A stretch of DNA of 64,000 bases from Gordionus sp. m RMFG-2023. Lineage: Eukaryota; Nematomorpha; Gordioida; Chordodea; Parachordodidae. The position numbers were made by a program, and so were the translations under genes. The notes beneath the pieces were generated by a model, which ran no database searches, had not been told where the DNA came from, and saw only the letters and a program-made list of their open reading frames with translations. Below, piece by piece: positions 47,301 through 59,300 of the stretch. Each line of letters opens with the position of its first letter. Positions within the stretch are counted from its first letter, which is position 1. The stretch spans positions 24,343,366-24,407,365 of the forward strand of contig NC_088777.1 in NCBI RefSeq assembly GCF_954871325.1, read 5' to 3'.

Positions 47301-50300
47301 GCCGTGTTAGTCAGAAGTGTCCCAAAGTAATAGCCAATTATTTAAAAAATATTCGTCCAATAAAAATCACGATAGCTTATTAGGTCCAATGATAATATCA
47401 TACCATATCAAACATTCATTTATTTAAGAATTCTTAGGTTAATGATAGGCTAGGTATTGCCTTATAGTAATACCCATCAAATTTGTATTTTGTTTATTTT
47501 TCATTTAGACAAATTTATTTATACTATATATTCAAAAAATCGTTAATTTTGAAAAGCGTCTGTGGCTTAATCGGCAAAAGCGTCGCTTACAAATCTGATG
47601 GTTATGGGTTTGAATCCCAGCAAAGATCATTTTTTTCTTAATCCAACTTGGTGGTTCCGTCCTTGAGGGGGAGGGGGTGATATATAGGAGGCCAGACTCG
47701 ACCACATGATTCCGTTATAATATATTTTAAATAATAAGGGTCTTATTACATTTTAATAAATTTTGGTCGGTATTTGGCAAATTAGGTTGATATTTAGAAA
47801 ATTGTTATATGTTGATTTGTAGTATCTATCAATAACTGAATTTTTACAGGTGAAATATTTATTTTTCAAAATTAACTAATTTTATTTAGATAAATATTAT
47901 CTCAAAACTCTGGTGAACATTGTACAAGGAGTGTTTTGTGCCTAAATATTCTCACAATCTAATAAATATTTGCATTTTATACAATTTATAACTTTGTTAC
48001 AGTTTTTAAAAAAATTGGAATTAGGCCAGGCAAAACTTGTGATGGGCATTAATTAAATTCCCATTGGGCCTGAAAATGTTGTCATTTGCAGACCTCGGAA
48101 TATAAAAGTGGCAGACGCATATCATTTATGAATGGATTTGTTGAATATGTTGATCGATGTTATTTTATTATTTATTTTGGCAATTGATTTATTTTTTTTA
48201 TATATATCCATTTGTATTTAAATTTAATCGTTGAAAATTTTATATTAACATTTTTTTTATACATTAATTTGTATTAGTTATTTTTTTTATTATTGTTTAA
48301 AAAAAAAGATATATGAAGATAAAAAAAATGTAATTGATCTAGGAAAATAAAAATATAATTTATCATATAATAAAATTTAAATTATGATTAAAAATAAAAT
48401 GAAAATCAATATAAAATGTGAAATAATTATCAATGATAAAACGTGGAATTAATTCAATTCCAACATGGAGGCCAATCTACGTTTGAACTCTGCGTAAGTA
48501 CTATCTCAAAATTTGATCTTGATTTTGCAATGTACATTTATTCTATTTCACGCCTTTATCGATTATAATTCTCTTACGATGGATGCTTTGAACAATTCCA
48601 CATATATGACTGAATTTGTCAAGCTGGATTTTCACAAATTTAGTAGCGATGACATCGCCTACAAAGGGAAATTGCAGAATTTCTTCAACACCAGCAAGAT
48701 CTCCAACGGAGAAAAAGCCACTTTATTTCTCCGAAGTCTTCCTGATAACGAATTCAATAATATTGGGGCAATTTGCACTGAGGCAGACTTCCAGGACCCA
48801 ATCGCCCTGCTTGGCAAATTCAAGTTACAACATCCATCGAAGACCGAGAACGCTAAACTATCATTATTTTATGCTGCAACTCAAGGCAAGGACGAGACAT
48901 TCTCAGCTTGGGTCACGCGTGTAGCACGACTCAATAAAGAATGTAATTTCAATGGCATTCAGAGAATTATTGAGAAAGTGGTATCTTCGTATTCCAAAGA
49001 TGTCAGGAAAGCGGTCAAGAGCTCTATGACCATAGAAGACATAATCTAGGTCTAGAGGAAGACACCGCGGACCCAAGTGGCATCAAGGGCAGATGAAATT
49101 GTTAAATTTGAATGAATCACCTGGTGTACAAGAGGTTAATCACATAGGCAGAGTCAAAAATAGTTACGTAACAACAAAACCCATTCAGAACTCTCATGCA
49201 CATGGTAAATCTCTTATCAAGCAGCCCCAGTTCATCAATGAAAATCGCCCCGCACAGAATTTCGATGAACGTTACGATTTACGCTGCGACTATTGCTGTG
49301 ACAAACGATTTGATGAACGTTACGATATACGCTACGACAACGACCGTGACAAACGATTCAACGGACGAAACGACCGCGACAAACGATTCAACGGACGGCA
49401 TAGCAACTTCCACGACAATCGTTTTGATCAAAGCTACGATAATTGTCACTATAACCGCAACCGTTTCGATAATCGCAACGATAACTACTACGACGATCGA
49501 TACATCAATAGCGGGTACAACGTCCATGGCAATCGCCACGACTCTCATTGTGACCATCATCAAAGCCCTGATCGGCGGGATGATTGCTATAGAGTAACCG
49601 AACCAACTATCCCAGTCGTGGTCAGCACAGACACAACCCTCAAAATATTAATGGTTTTCAAAATATTCGTCGAGGCCCAATCAGTACAAAAATGACAATA
49701 ATACTTACAATAGATCTTCTGATTACAAAGATCGTGATTGTCAATTGAATACGAACCATGCTATGAACATCGAAGTAATTGATGATGACGACGACTCAAA
49801 CACAGACCTTAAAGAATAAAATCTGCAGAATTTGGATGTGTACAATACGGGGGTCAAGGATATTACATATGACGCGTAAAACGTGACAGTGAGCATCAAA
49901 AACATACCCACGTTGATGCAAGTTGACACCGGTACCAGGTATAGTATACTTCCGAAACTGATAGCTAAGACTGTAGGCCTAACTGCTATACGTAAGACGG
50001 GCATGAGACTCATTGGTTATGACGGCAGCGCTATCAAGATATTAGGTCTTGCCAATGTTAACGTTAAGTATGAAGGAAACTCACATACAATGGAGGCCAT
50101 TGTAGTGGATTATGATAAAATCCCCCTGCTAGGACGTATGTGGATCCACCCCTTCAACAACATTTTAAAAACGTTCTTAGTGGGTAATGTAGAGAATGAT
50201 CTCGAGAAGATAATCTCGACAACAAAAAAAAGACCTCGAATCAACTTACTCCTACAAACCCAAAATCGTCAGACAAGAGAAAGTTCACTTGAAGCCCGAT

Positions 50301-53300
50301 GCTGTGCCTAAGATCATACCTTCAAGGAGAATTCCGTGCGCCAAGATCGATGCAACGACTCAGAAATTGGATTGCTGGCTGAAGCACGACAAAATAAACC
50401 TTGCTCGAAAGGAATCTAGATGTCAGATGCCATGCACAAGCGATCCGGTTTGGAAATTAGCTAGAGGTTGTCTTTACTTTACCAAGCCATTGTTCGGTTT
50501 GAAAAGAAGACTGCACCATGAACATGGGTAGCGTATTGCGTGGTGATCATGAATGTTAATGACGTTACCATTCAACTTATCCATGGAAATCGTAAGCCGA
50601 ATTTCTTTGGAGGGTGGAATGTTGAATATGTTGATAGATGTTATTTTATTATTTATTTTGGCAATTGATTTTTTTTTATATATCAATTTATATTTAAATT
50701 TAATCGGTGAAAATTTTATATTAATATTTTTTTTTATACATCAATTTGTATTAGTTATTTTTTTTATTATTGTTTAAAAAAAAGATATATAAAGAGATAA
50801 AAAAATGTAATTGATTTTGGGAAAATAAAAATGTAATATATCATATAATAAAATTTAAATTATGATTAAAAATAAAATGATAATCTATGATAAAATGTGG
50901 AAATAATAAAATTCCATCAGGATTCTTTAGCAGAGATAAAACTATTATGATCTGTTGTTTCCAATGTCATCCTAACTACAGGACTGCAATGGGCAAGTTT
51001 TGGTACATCTGCCTGCTCATTTATTTAAAAATTTTGTTTAACTTGCCTGTCCAATGAAATTATTATATTGGTTGATTTGGCTCTTTATGTATTATTTTAA
51101 TTCTTTTACTTAAACTTATAAATTATGAAATAAAAAAATAATATCTAATAATAAATAAAAATCAGTTACTCATTTTGCCTGAAATATATTTCAAATTCAC
51201 CTACACATTGTTTTAAAAATTTTAACCCTTCCATTCACCAACCCAATATCTTTCAGTGTGTCCACAGAATAGGAGGGCTTAAGTTAGGCAAAACCTTCAT
51301 CTAGCAAGAATAATAGGTTTTACATTGCAAAAATTTATTTAGGAATATTTTTTATTGAGCATAAATATAATTTTTACAGATTTTATGTAATTAATATAAT
51401 GAAAATTCATATGTTCCGATTATATATTTATATTGAGGTAATAAATATATCAGAGACCTGTATGTAATGTTGTTAATTTGCTTGGTCGTAAAATTTACGA
51501 CCCAATTATATGCTCAGGCCTGCTCTGAGCACGAACCCGGGGTCCAGACCTGGAGTTCAGATCCACCTATGGTTTAGAACCGGGGTTCGAATAAATGAAA
51601 AGTAAGCTAAAATAAAACTCATAAATTAAATCTTATACATTCTAATTAATAATAATTAAAGCTTTGTTTATTATTTTATTATACATTAATCTCATTTTCT
51701 TACCATTTAAATATTTGTTTAAATTTGGGGTACTTTTGATTAAAATGTTTACCGGCACGGCCAGAATCCATTTAAATATAGAAATTAATTTTTATATTAC
51801 TCAAAATGAAAGATATATGTTATATAGCATGGCGTCTCTAGTTTCTATAAATAAAATCAAATATTTTTATTTTAAATAAAAAATTCAATATAAAATTGAT
51901 AAATTTAAATATATTTAAAAATATTTCCAAATCTTGACTCAATATCGCCGAAATTTTTTTATAAAATATTAGGTCCGACCCAGCCCAAGGCTGATTTTTT
52001 TTTAAAAAAAAATAGGCCCAGCCTTTTTAAATCTTATACCAAGCTTAATAAGTTGTCATTTTCTTTATTTGAAATTTTTAAATCAAAATATAAATCCTAC
52101 AGTGACTTTACTTCCTTTTTTTAAATATAAATAAAAAATATATTTCTTTTACTTTTCTTTTAACAATATGTATATATAATATTTTTTATAATCATATTTC
52201 TCCCCAATATAATTTCCAATTACAGTGAAATGGTGTCAGCTTCTTTCCCTTATTCTTTTACTCCTGGTAGATGAAAAACTAAATTTTGTTGATGAGTTCT
52301 TATTCTTAGTAAACTTATTTTTTTAACTAATTTTAAAGAGAAATATACTATAATAAATGATTTCATATTTACCTAAATAATATAGTTTATTGTCTTCAGC
52401 TAACATTTCTTCTTCATCTAATTCAGATTGTCTATCATGATCATCGTATATAAAATCTTCATCCTCACTATTAATTATATTGTCATAATCACCTCAAATA
52501 AAATGATATTACATCTTAAATAATTATATATTTAGTTTCAGAATCTGCAAAAATAAATGATAAAAATAATTGAGAAATGAGTCAGGTGGTGAAAAATAAA
52601 AATAAAATAACTCCACCAGAGAAAATCTTTACGTTTTTTTTTTAATATATCTCATTCAAAATATAAGATATTAAAATTTTGTTCTAATAAATTTTATATA
52701 AGTGGGGCCTCACAAATCCCAATCAGTCACAAAATGCTTATATCTTAAAAACTACTCAACCAAAATATATAAAATTTGGAATATAAATTATAAGATATAT
52801 TTAATGAAGCTACTGAAGAATCCAGATCATAATATTTAACCGTTTTTATGTAATATTATTTCTAGCATGCCTGGGGTTTCATATACCCCACCAGAGTATT
52901 GAAGGGTTAAGAATTACACATATAAAATCATATTTTGCATATATAAAAATATATTTAACGTGCATATAATAAAATATATACTACACATATAAAATAATAT
53001 TAATTGCACATATAAAATTATAATATATTGCATTATAAAATCTAAATCATATATTACATCATTTGCACCGAGAATAACAATCAGACATATTGTTATTATA
53101 GTTTCCAAAATAAAATTTAAATTAATTTTTTTTCCCGATTATTTGTCACCTTATTTTAGTAAATATAGCTAATATAATATATTACGAAAAGGATTAAACG
53201 AATATTAGGTTAATAACGACATATATCTATTTCTAAACAACAACCAAAATTGTTAAACAACGAACAAATAATTTTTTAAATGCAATAAAATACCATTTAT

Positions 53301-56300
53301 TTAAAATTTTAGTGATGGAATCACGAGGTCGCCTCCGATATACTATATATCATCCCATCTAGGACGGAAACACCAAGTTGACTTTAGAAAAAAATAAGCT
53401 CCTCCTGGATTATTATATAATTTTAAAGTTAATAAATCTCGCATTAACTCTCAACTTTGGCGCAAATAAACAAATATTCTGATTTTATTTGCATCAACAA
53501 TTCTTTTCCAACAGGCATCAATAAAAATGGCTCAAATTAATCATGTGCCATATTTGCCCTCAGCCTATTTTTTTTATAATTTTAAATTTACCAGATGTTC
53601 CTTCAGATTTTATGGCAAAGATTAGTGTATGTCTAAAATTATTCAAAACAATAGGATAAAGGTTAAGTTTAATCATAGGTGATAAAAAAAGGACTTGCGA
53701 CCAAGAATATCGATCGAAATTTGCCGATCCAATTATATATCTATACATGGGTCATTAAGCCCCGCCGATTTAACTGAAATATAATATTTATTTATTTTAA
53801 AATATTTTTCTTTTTAAAATTATTTTATAAATATAGGTATGAGTATTTTTAATATTTATAATCAAAATTTTATTTTATTGTAATCTTTTTATTGAATTTG
53901 AATTAAAAAAATTAAGGTTTGATTATTTTAAATTAATACTTTTATAAAGTTTTCCTTAAATTTAAACCAGAATTTGGAACTGGTATAAATCTTGAAACCG
54001 GAACCTTCAAACCAGGGATAAATTTAGACATCAGAACTCTTCTCTTAAAATTTCTAAGAACCTAAACCTTTTTTAAATTTTATAGGGACACAGGTACCAA
54101 AAAAGGGATGACGAAGTACATATATAGCATAATTAGATTGAATTTAAATCACCTAGTCAAGTTAATTGGTATAATATTTAAAAATAGCTCGATGCTGTAT
54201 GTCATGTGCCCTTGGCTAAAAAATATATAGGATAAAAAAAATTGTTATAAAAAATTAATTATAGATATATTATATTTAAATGTAAATAATTTTTAAAAAA
54301 TTTTATCAACGTTTCTCATAACAATATGACGAGTTATCGAATGAATGATAAAATGTTGGAGTGGTAAAGTGTCGTGTTAAGGAATGGCGCCAGGAGGAAT
54401 AACCATGTTTCAATTTTTTTAGAAATATTAAACAAAGAGAGGTAAATTTATATTTTTTGCTGAAACCGAGAAACCTAATATATTTTGCTTGATGTTGTAA
54501 ATGATTTTAATGAATATATTAAGTGATCCATTATTATCCAAGGTTGATGCTGGAAAACGAGGATGTATAATTTGCACCACAAATTAGATTTATCTGTGAA
54601 ACTTGTCAAATTCACTTTTCATTTTATATGCTTTAAAAATTTTCATAAATTCTAACATTGCAATTAATTTGCGTAATAATATTTTATTTTAAAAATATTA
54701 TCAATAAAATAATCGTTTATAAAATTTCGTAATTGAAATACTATTATAAATTTTTTGGAGATTGTGATAAGTGCAATGGTTAAGATACCATATATAGTAC
54801 CGCCTGTAACTTGAGTTAGGGTATTTTAAGATTTTTTAATAGTCATGAGTAATAAAAATTAAAATTTTTATATTCAGGAAATAGGAATCACCACTTATTA
54901 ATTAATAAAAAAAATATAATAGATAAGATGTTAATAATGATAATCAATGACCATCGCAATTAGGGTTGATACATCATCGATAATGTATTGTTTTAGCCCT
55001 AATCAATTTTAAATTTATATTTTAACTGATTCTTTTTTCCGATTAAATTTTCAATTAAATAATGAATAAAAGCAAGAGTTAAAAATAAAACGTAAACAGA
55101 TAAAGATAAAAGCGAATGATTAGACAATTTGAAAATATATTATTTTGTTTCCTATTTTTTTAAAAAGTGTAATTGTAAAAATCGTGTCTTAGAAATAAAT
55201 AAAATCTGGCCGGTGATTCCCGTACTAAATTTTTCCGAAATTTAACATCTGTTTAACCTGTTTAGTAAATATTCCTTATAATAAACCAAAAATAAGTTCT
55301 CAAGGACCGCATTTTATTTATATATATATCCTAATTCCATTTATAATTAAAGTCGAGTTGCGCTTCTTATCATTGAGATTGGACAAATCTAGAAGCCTAT
55401 ATTACATGACTCTAACTATAATATCTTTTTAAAATTAATATAAAATTATACATTTAATTTACCAAATTAGATTCATCTAACGATGTAAGTCTCAGTCCTG
55501 CATTTTGGATTAATTGTTTAGCTTGATATGATGATGGAACGCATTTAATATCCATCAGTTTCCCCGATTTTATTAACTCACCTAGATGTTAAATCAAAAT
55601 ACTGTGCATATGATGCTCATTTAATAATTTAAAATATTTATATTCGTGGGGAGACCGGCGAACATAGGTCCAAGGAGGAGACCACCATATATTTTACAAG
55701 ACTAATAAAATTAAGGTCTTAAATTTAATCCTAAAGTGCTTCTCATGCAACTAGAATTTTACTAGAATCATGGCACTATCTTAGTTTATGCTTTTACAAA
55801 ACGAAGTTGCCTTGTATCCTGTTTCATTAAGGACTTACTTGCATATATTTCTAATATCAACAACAGTTTGGGAATTCCTTCAGTATGGACCCTATAATAT
55901 CCAATCATCAGAGGGGATTCAGCAAGGTGATCCCCTAAGACTTGTCCTTTTTTGCAAAGAGATACAACAGATCATACAACATCTCAACAACAAATATGAG
56001 TAATCTCTAAATTGAACCCTTGCCTCATAAAACATACAAATTATAATCAAAAATTTTGATCTATGTATGAAATACTATCAATTTCCCAACTTCCTATTGT
56101 TTTTCATTCCAACCCACTCATGAAAAGCTGTTTCATCTGTATTCACAAATTGGAAGGATAATTAGTTCTCAAACTTTTATTAACAATTATCATTACTAAA
56201 GGAAACAACTCCCCTCTTACAATCCCTATACCACCCTAACACGCTCTTTTTTTGATAAAAAATCTTTTTCCTAATTTCCAAAATCACACATGATTTTTGG

Positions 56301-59300
56301 TCATCTTCGGTTTATTTAATTGATGGTATTTTAAACCTTCTCGAAAAGGAGATTAAATCTCTTATAGAGAAAATCCTTAACCTAAAATTTTCACCTTTTG
56401 CTTGGCAACCAGCAATTCTCCCTAGCAGGTTTAGTGGCACTGGCATTCGTTCTTCAAAAACAATCGCTTTCGCTGCCTGCAACCTATCAAGAGTTCACCT
56501 GACTTTCAGCTGATGAAGGCCCTTTCTACAAGGAATGATTACAAGTTGAAAACCTCAAGCCTTCCAGCGGGTACAACTCAAAAATATTGGGACCTTCATT
56601 TGATTGCTCATTCCGTATCTTTCATTAATTCGTTGCAATTTGAAGCGGGTTATTGCCGACTTGGATAATAACTATGAGTGATTTTAAGCTATTCCTAGTG
56701 TGAATTTGGGACTTCACCTTAGTGCTGAGGAACTTCGCAGTTTGCGCTTAGAATGCCTAATTGTTTTTCCTTGAACTTGTATTTTATGGAAAACGGCAAT
56801 CAAATCGAATGGCTATCATCCTATCCATTGTGAATTCAGTAAGGGGAGAAGTCAAATAATAAATTATCTATTAGGTAATATTCTTAATTAAGCTGGGTAT
56901 CTATCCACTCTGAAACCAGTAGGACTCAATACATCTGACGGAAAAAGACTAGATGGCCTCACTCTTATTCCATTGAAGGAAGGAAAAAACTAGCTTATGA
57001 TTATACATGTATAGCTGTATTTGCAACCAACAATTCCCTTCCGGAATGCATAACCTAGGAGATGAGAAAATTTAATAAATACTTTTTTTAGAGAATTTTG
57101 GCCCTAAAGCTACAAGATATCTTCTTTTAGAATACATACTTGAATTAAAAATTTTATTATGGTATGAATTAAAGATCTGCAATAAGTGAGTTTTAATCCG
57201 AACTCCCGTTGTTTAAACCAGCTCGCTAGCCTATTTATTTAAATTTTGTTTAACCCATCCGACAGCTAAATTAAAAATAATTTTATTGGTTGGTTTGGCT
57301 CTTTATTTATTATTTTCAACTTATAAATATGCAATATCATGAGATAAATTTTTAAAATAATAAATAAAAGTCCGTTTTGCTCTTTTACCCAAAAAATATT
57401 ACAAATTCGCTGATCCATTGTTTTAAAAAAAGTATGAATTATTGTTAGATAATATGAATATGGGTATAATTATCAAAATTTAAATTCGAATCATATTCTA
57501 TTCTAATTAGATTTACTTAAAATTAGATAAACTTCACATTGTTTAATTAAAATTTGGATATTAGTCAAATATGCTTGAGTATTATATGAAAATTAGTTTG
57601 GTTTGATTTAATCAAAATTATAATTGCAAGCCATATTTTTGTGGAAATTACCTTAATTTATTATTGTAAAGAGTTAGATGAGCATTATGTATTATTTTGG
57701 GATATTTCAAAAAAGTTTTAGATGAACTTCACTATTTATAATGTAATGAGATTGGTGATAAATAATAATTCTACTGATGAGGATATTATTGTATACTAGT
57801 TTTCAGTATTTCTAATAAAATAATATTCCAAACAAACATAAATCTAGCCATTCTAAATTTTAAAGAAAATACCAATAATTTTAATAATGTATCAAGCACA
57901 TCTAAAACTAAAATTTTTGTAGTCAAGAATAAACACAACTCAATAGCGCTTTGACACTATCAATTTTTATGTCAAATTGCCCTATAAAATAAATATTTTA
58001 TAAATTTTTCAAGATTAATGTGCTCAACTTAAAAAACTCAATCAAGATACATAATTGGCAAAATACTATTAGATTTTGAATATTATCAATAACAAATTAG
58101 ATACTTTAAAGGATTTCACTCTTATTCGCGATGGCTAGCAAACATCCGTGGAGAGTTTACATTTATTTATCACATTCATAGCAAAAATAAATACACTACT
58201 AATTTATTCTATGAATAAAATCGATTTCAATTTTCTTTGACGTTCTATTTATCTACCATTTAAAAAAAATTGCCACCAAATCATTTGAAACTTTTTCACT
58301 GCAAAACTTAAGTAAAATTTTTCATAAAGACATCAATAATGACTTGATTTGAGCCTTTATAAACGGCTAACACAATATTTTAGCCAAAAAATATTGGACT
58401 TCACTAATAGATGTCCAAAACTTTGTACCATCTATGAGTAAAATCTTCAGACTGGCGTAATATATTTTAGACAAAATATTGAGTTAGCCGTTTTTTAAAA
58501 TCAACTCAAATAGAGGCGTTTAAAAACGGTGCAAGTACTACCTATGAAAATAAATTTAATGGGTGTTAGGCGTTCTTAATATAGACATAAGGAGTTCATG
58601 CCAAGCATTATAAAATCATTGAAAAATTAGCTCAATCCCTATCTAACTATCGATAGCAAAAAATATGAAAGGTCTGGAGTCTTGTTTAGGCAAAATATAA
58701 TTATATTGAATGCCTTGCTGTGCCGCACTTGGCCTAAATCTATTTATTATAGATTTATATGAAATAAGTTTTATCGAAAGATGATATGAAAACCAAAAAA
58801 ATTATTAAATATATGAAATTTAGTGGTATTTTATCTACAACTAGTGTTCGTCAAACTTGCAGTCGAACTGACGGCTCGGTCCGGTACAAGGCGGTGGCTT
58901 CTGACTAAAGGGTCCGACATCAAAGTCTGGTCTGATACGACCGAAGATTAATTAAGATATGAAGAATTAACTATTGCAAAATATTTGAGAATAAAAATTT
59001 AAATTGATAATTACATAAATCTTCTAAATGTATTCAACTAATTCGATTTCTTGTTCTCTCACATTTTTATCTAAGGATAAAGAAATAAAGATTTGATTTA
59101 GATAACTTTATTTTTTAAATTTAAAATCTATTTGTTTTAGAATCCATAGGTTTTTTAGGCATATTATAAATTTAATCTGTGTTTCTTAATATAATAGGTA
59201 TAGCATAAGTTATGTTTGTTATGAATAAGAGCAAGCTATTTTTAGCTCATTCCTGGTCTTTGTTCTATTAGCTTTAATTTAATAAGCATCAGTATCAACA

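Larger units (their letters stand above)
48139..50919 (+). mobile_element. Short LTR retrotransposon (gypsy-like), fossil
   Basis: Direct long terminal repeats at 48139-48465 and 50620-50919 start TGTTGAATATG and end in CA. A 5-bp duplication GGATT flanks the whole (48134-48138 and 50920-50924). A TGG-starting primer-binding-site-like sequence follows the left repeat, and a purine tract (TTTGGAGGGTGGAA) precedes the right one. Inside are gag-like and aspartic-protease-like parts; I recognise no reverse transcriptase or integrase. By eye the two LTRs differ modestly, so the insertion is not very recent. It is broken, with several breaks. Confidence 0.85.

Noticed and set aside
47556-47630. Functional tRNA gene
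   Set aside because: A and B boxes are good, but the anticodon stem pairs poorly and a family-specific tail follows; better called a SINE.
49279-49597. Alternative-frame ORFs rich in T, I, V, A over the D/R/N-rich tract
   Set aside because: They are frame shadows of a repetitive low-complexity tract in the LTR element.
54361-54840. Two tRNA-like or SINE-like phrases
   Set aside because: Neither has both pol III boxes at the right spacing.
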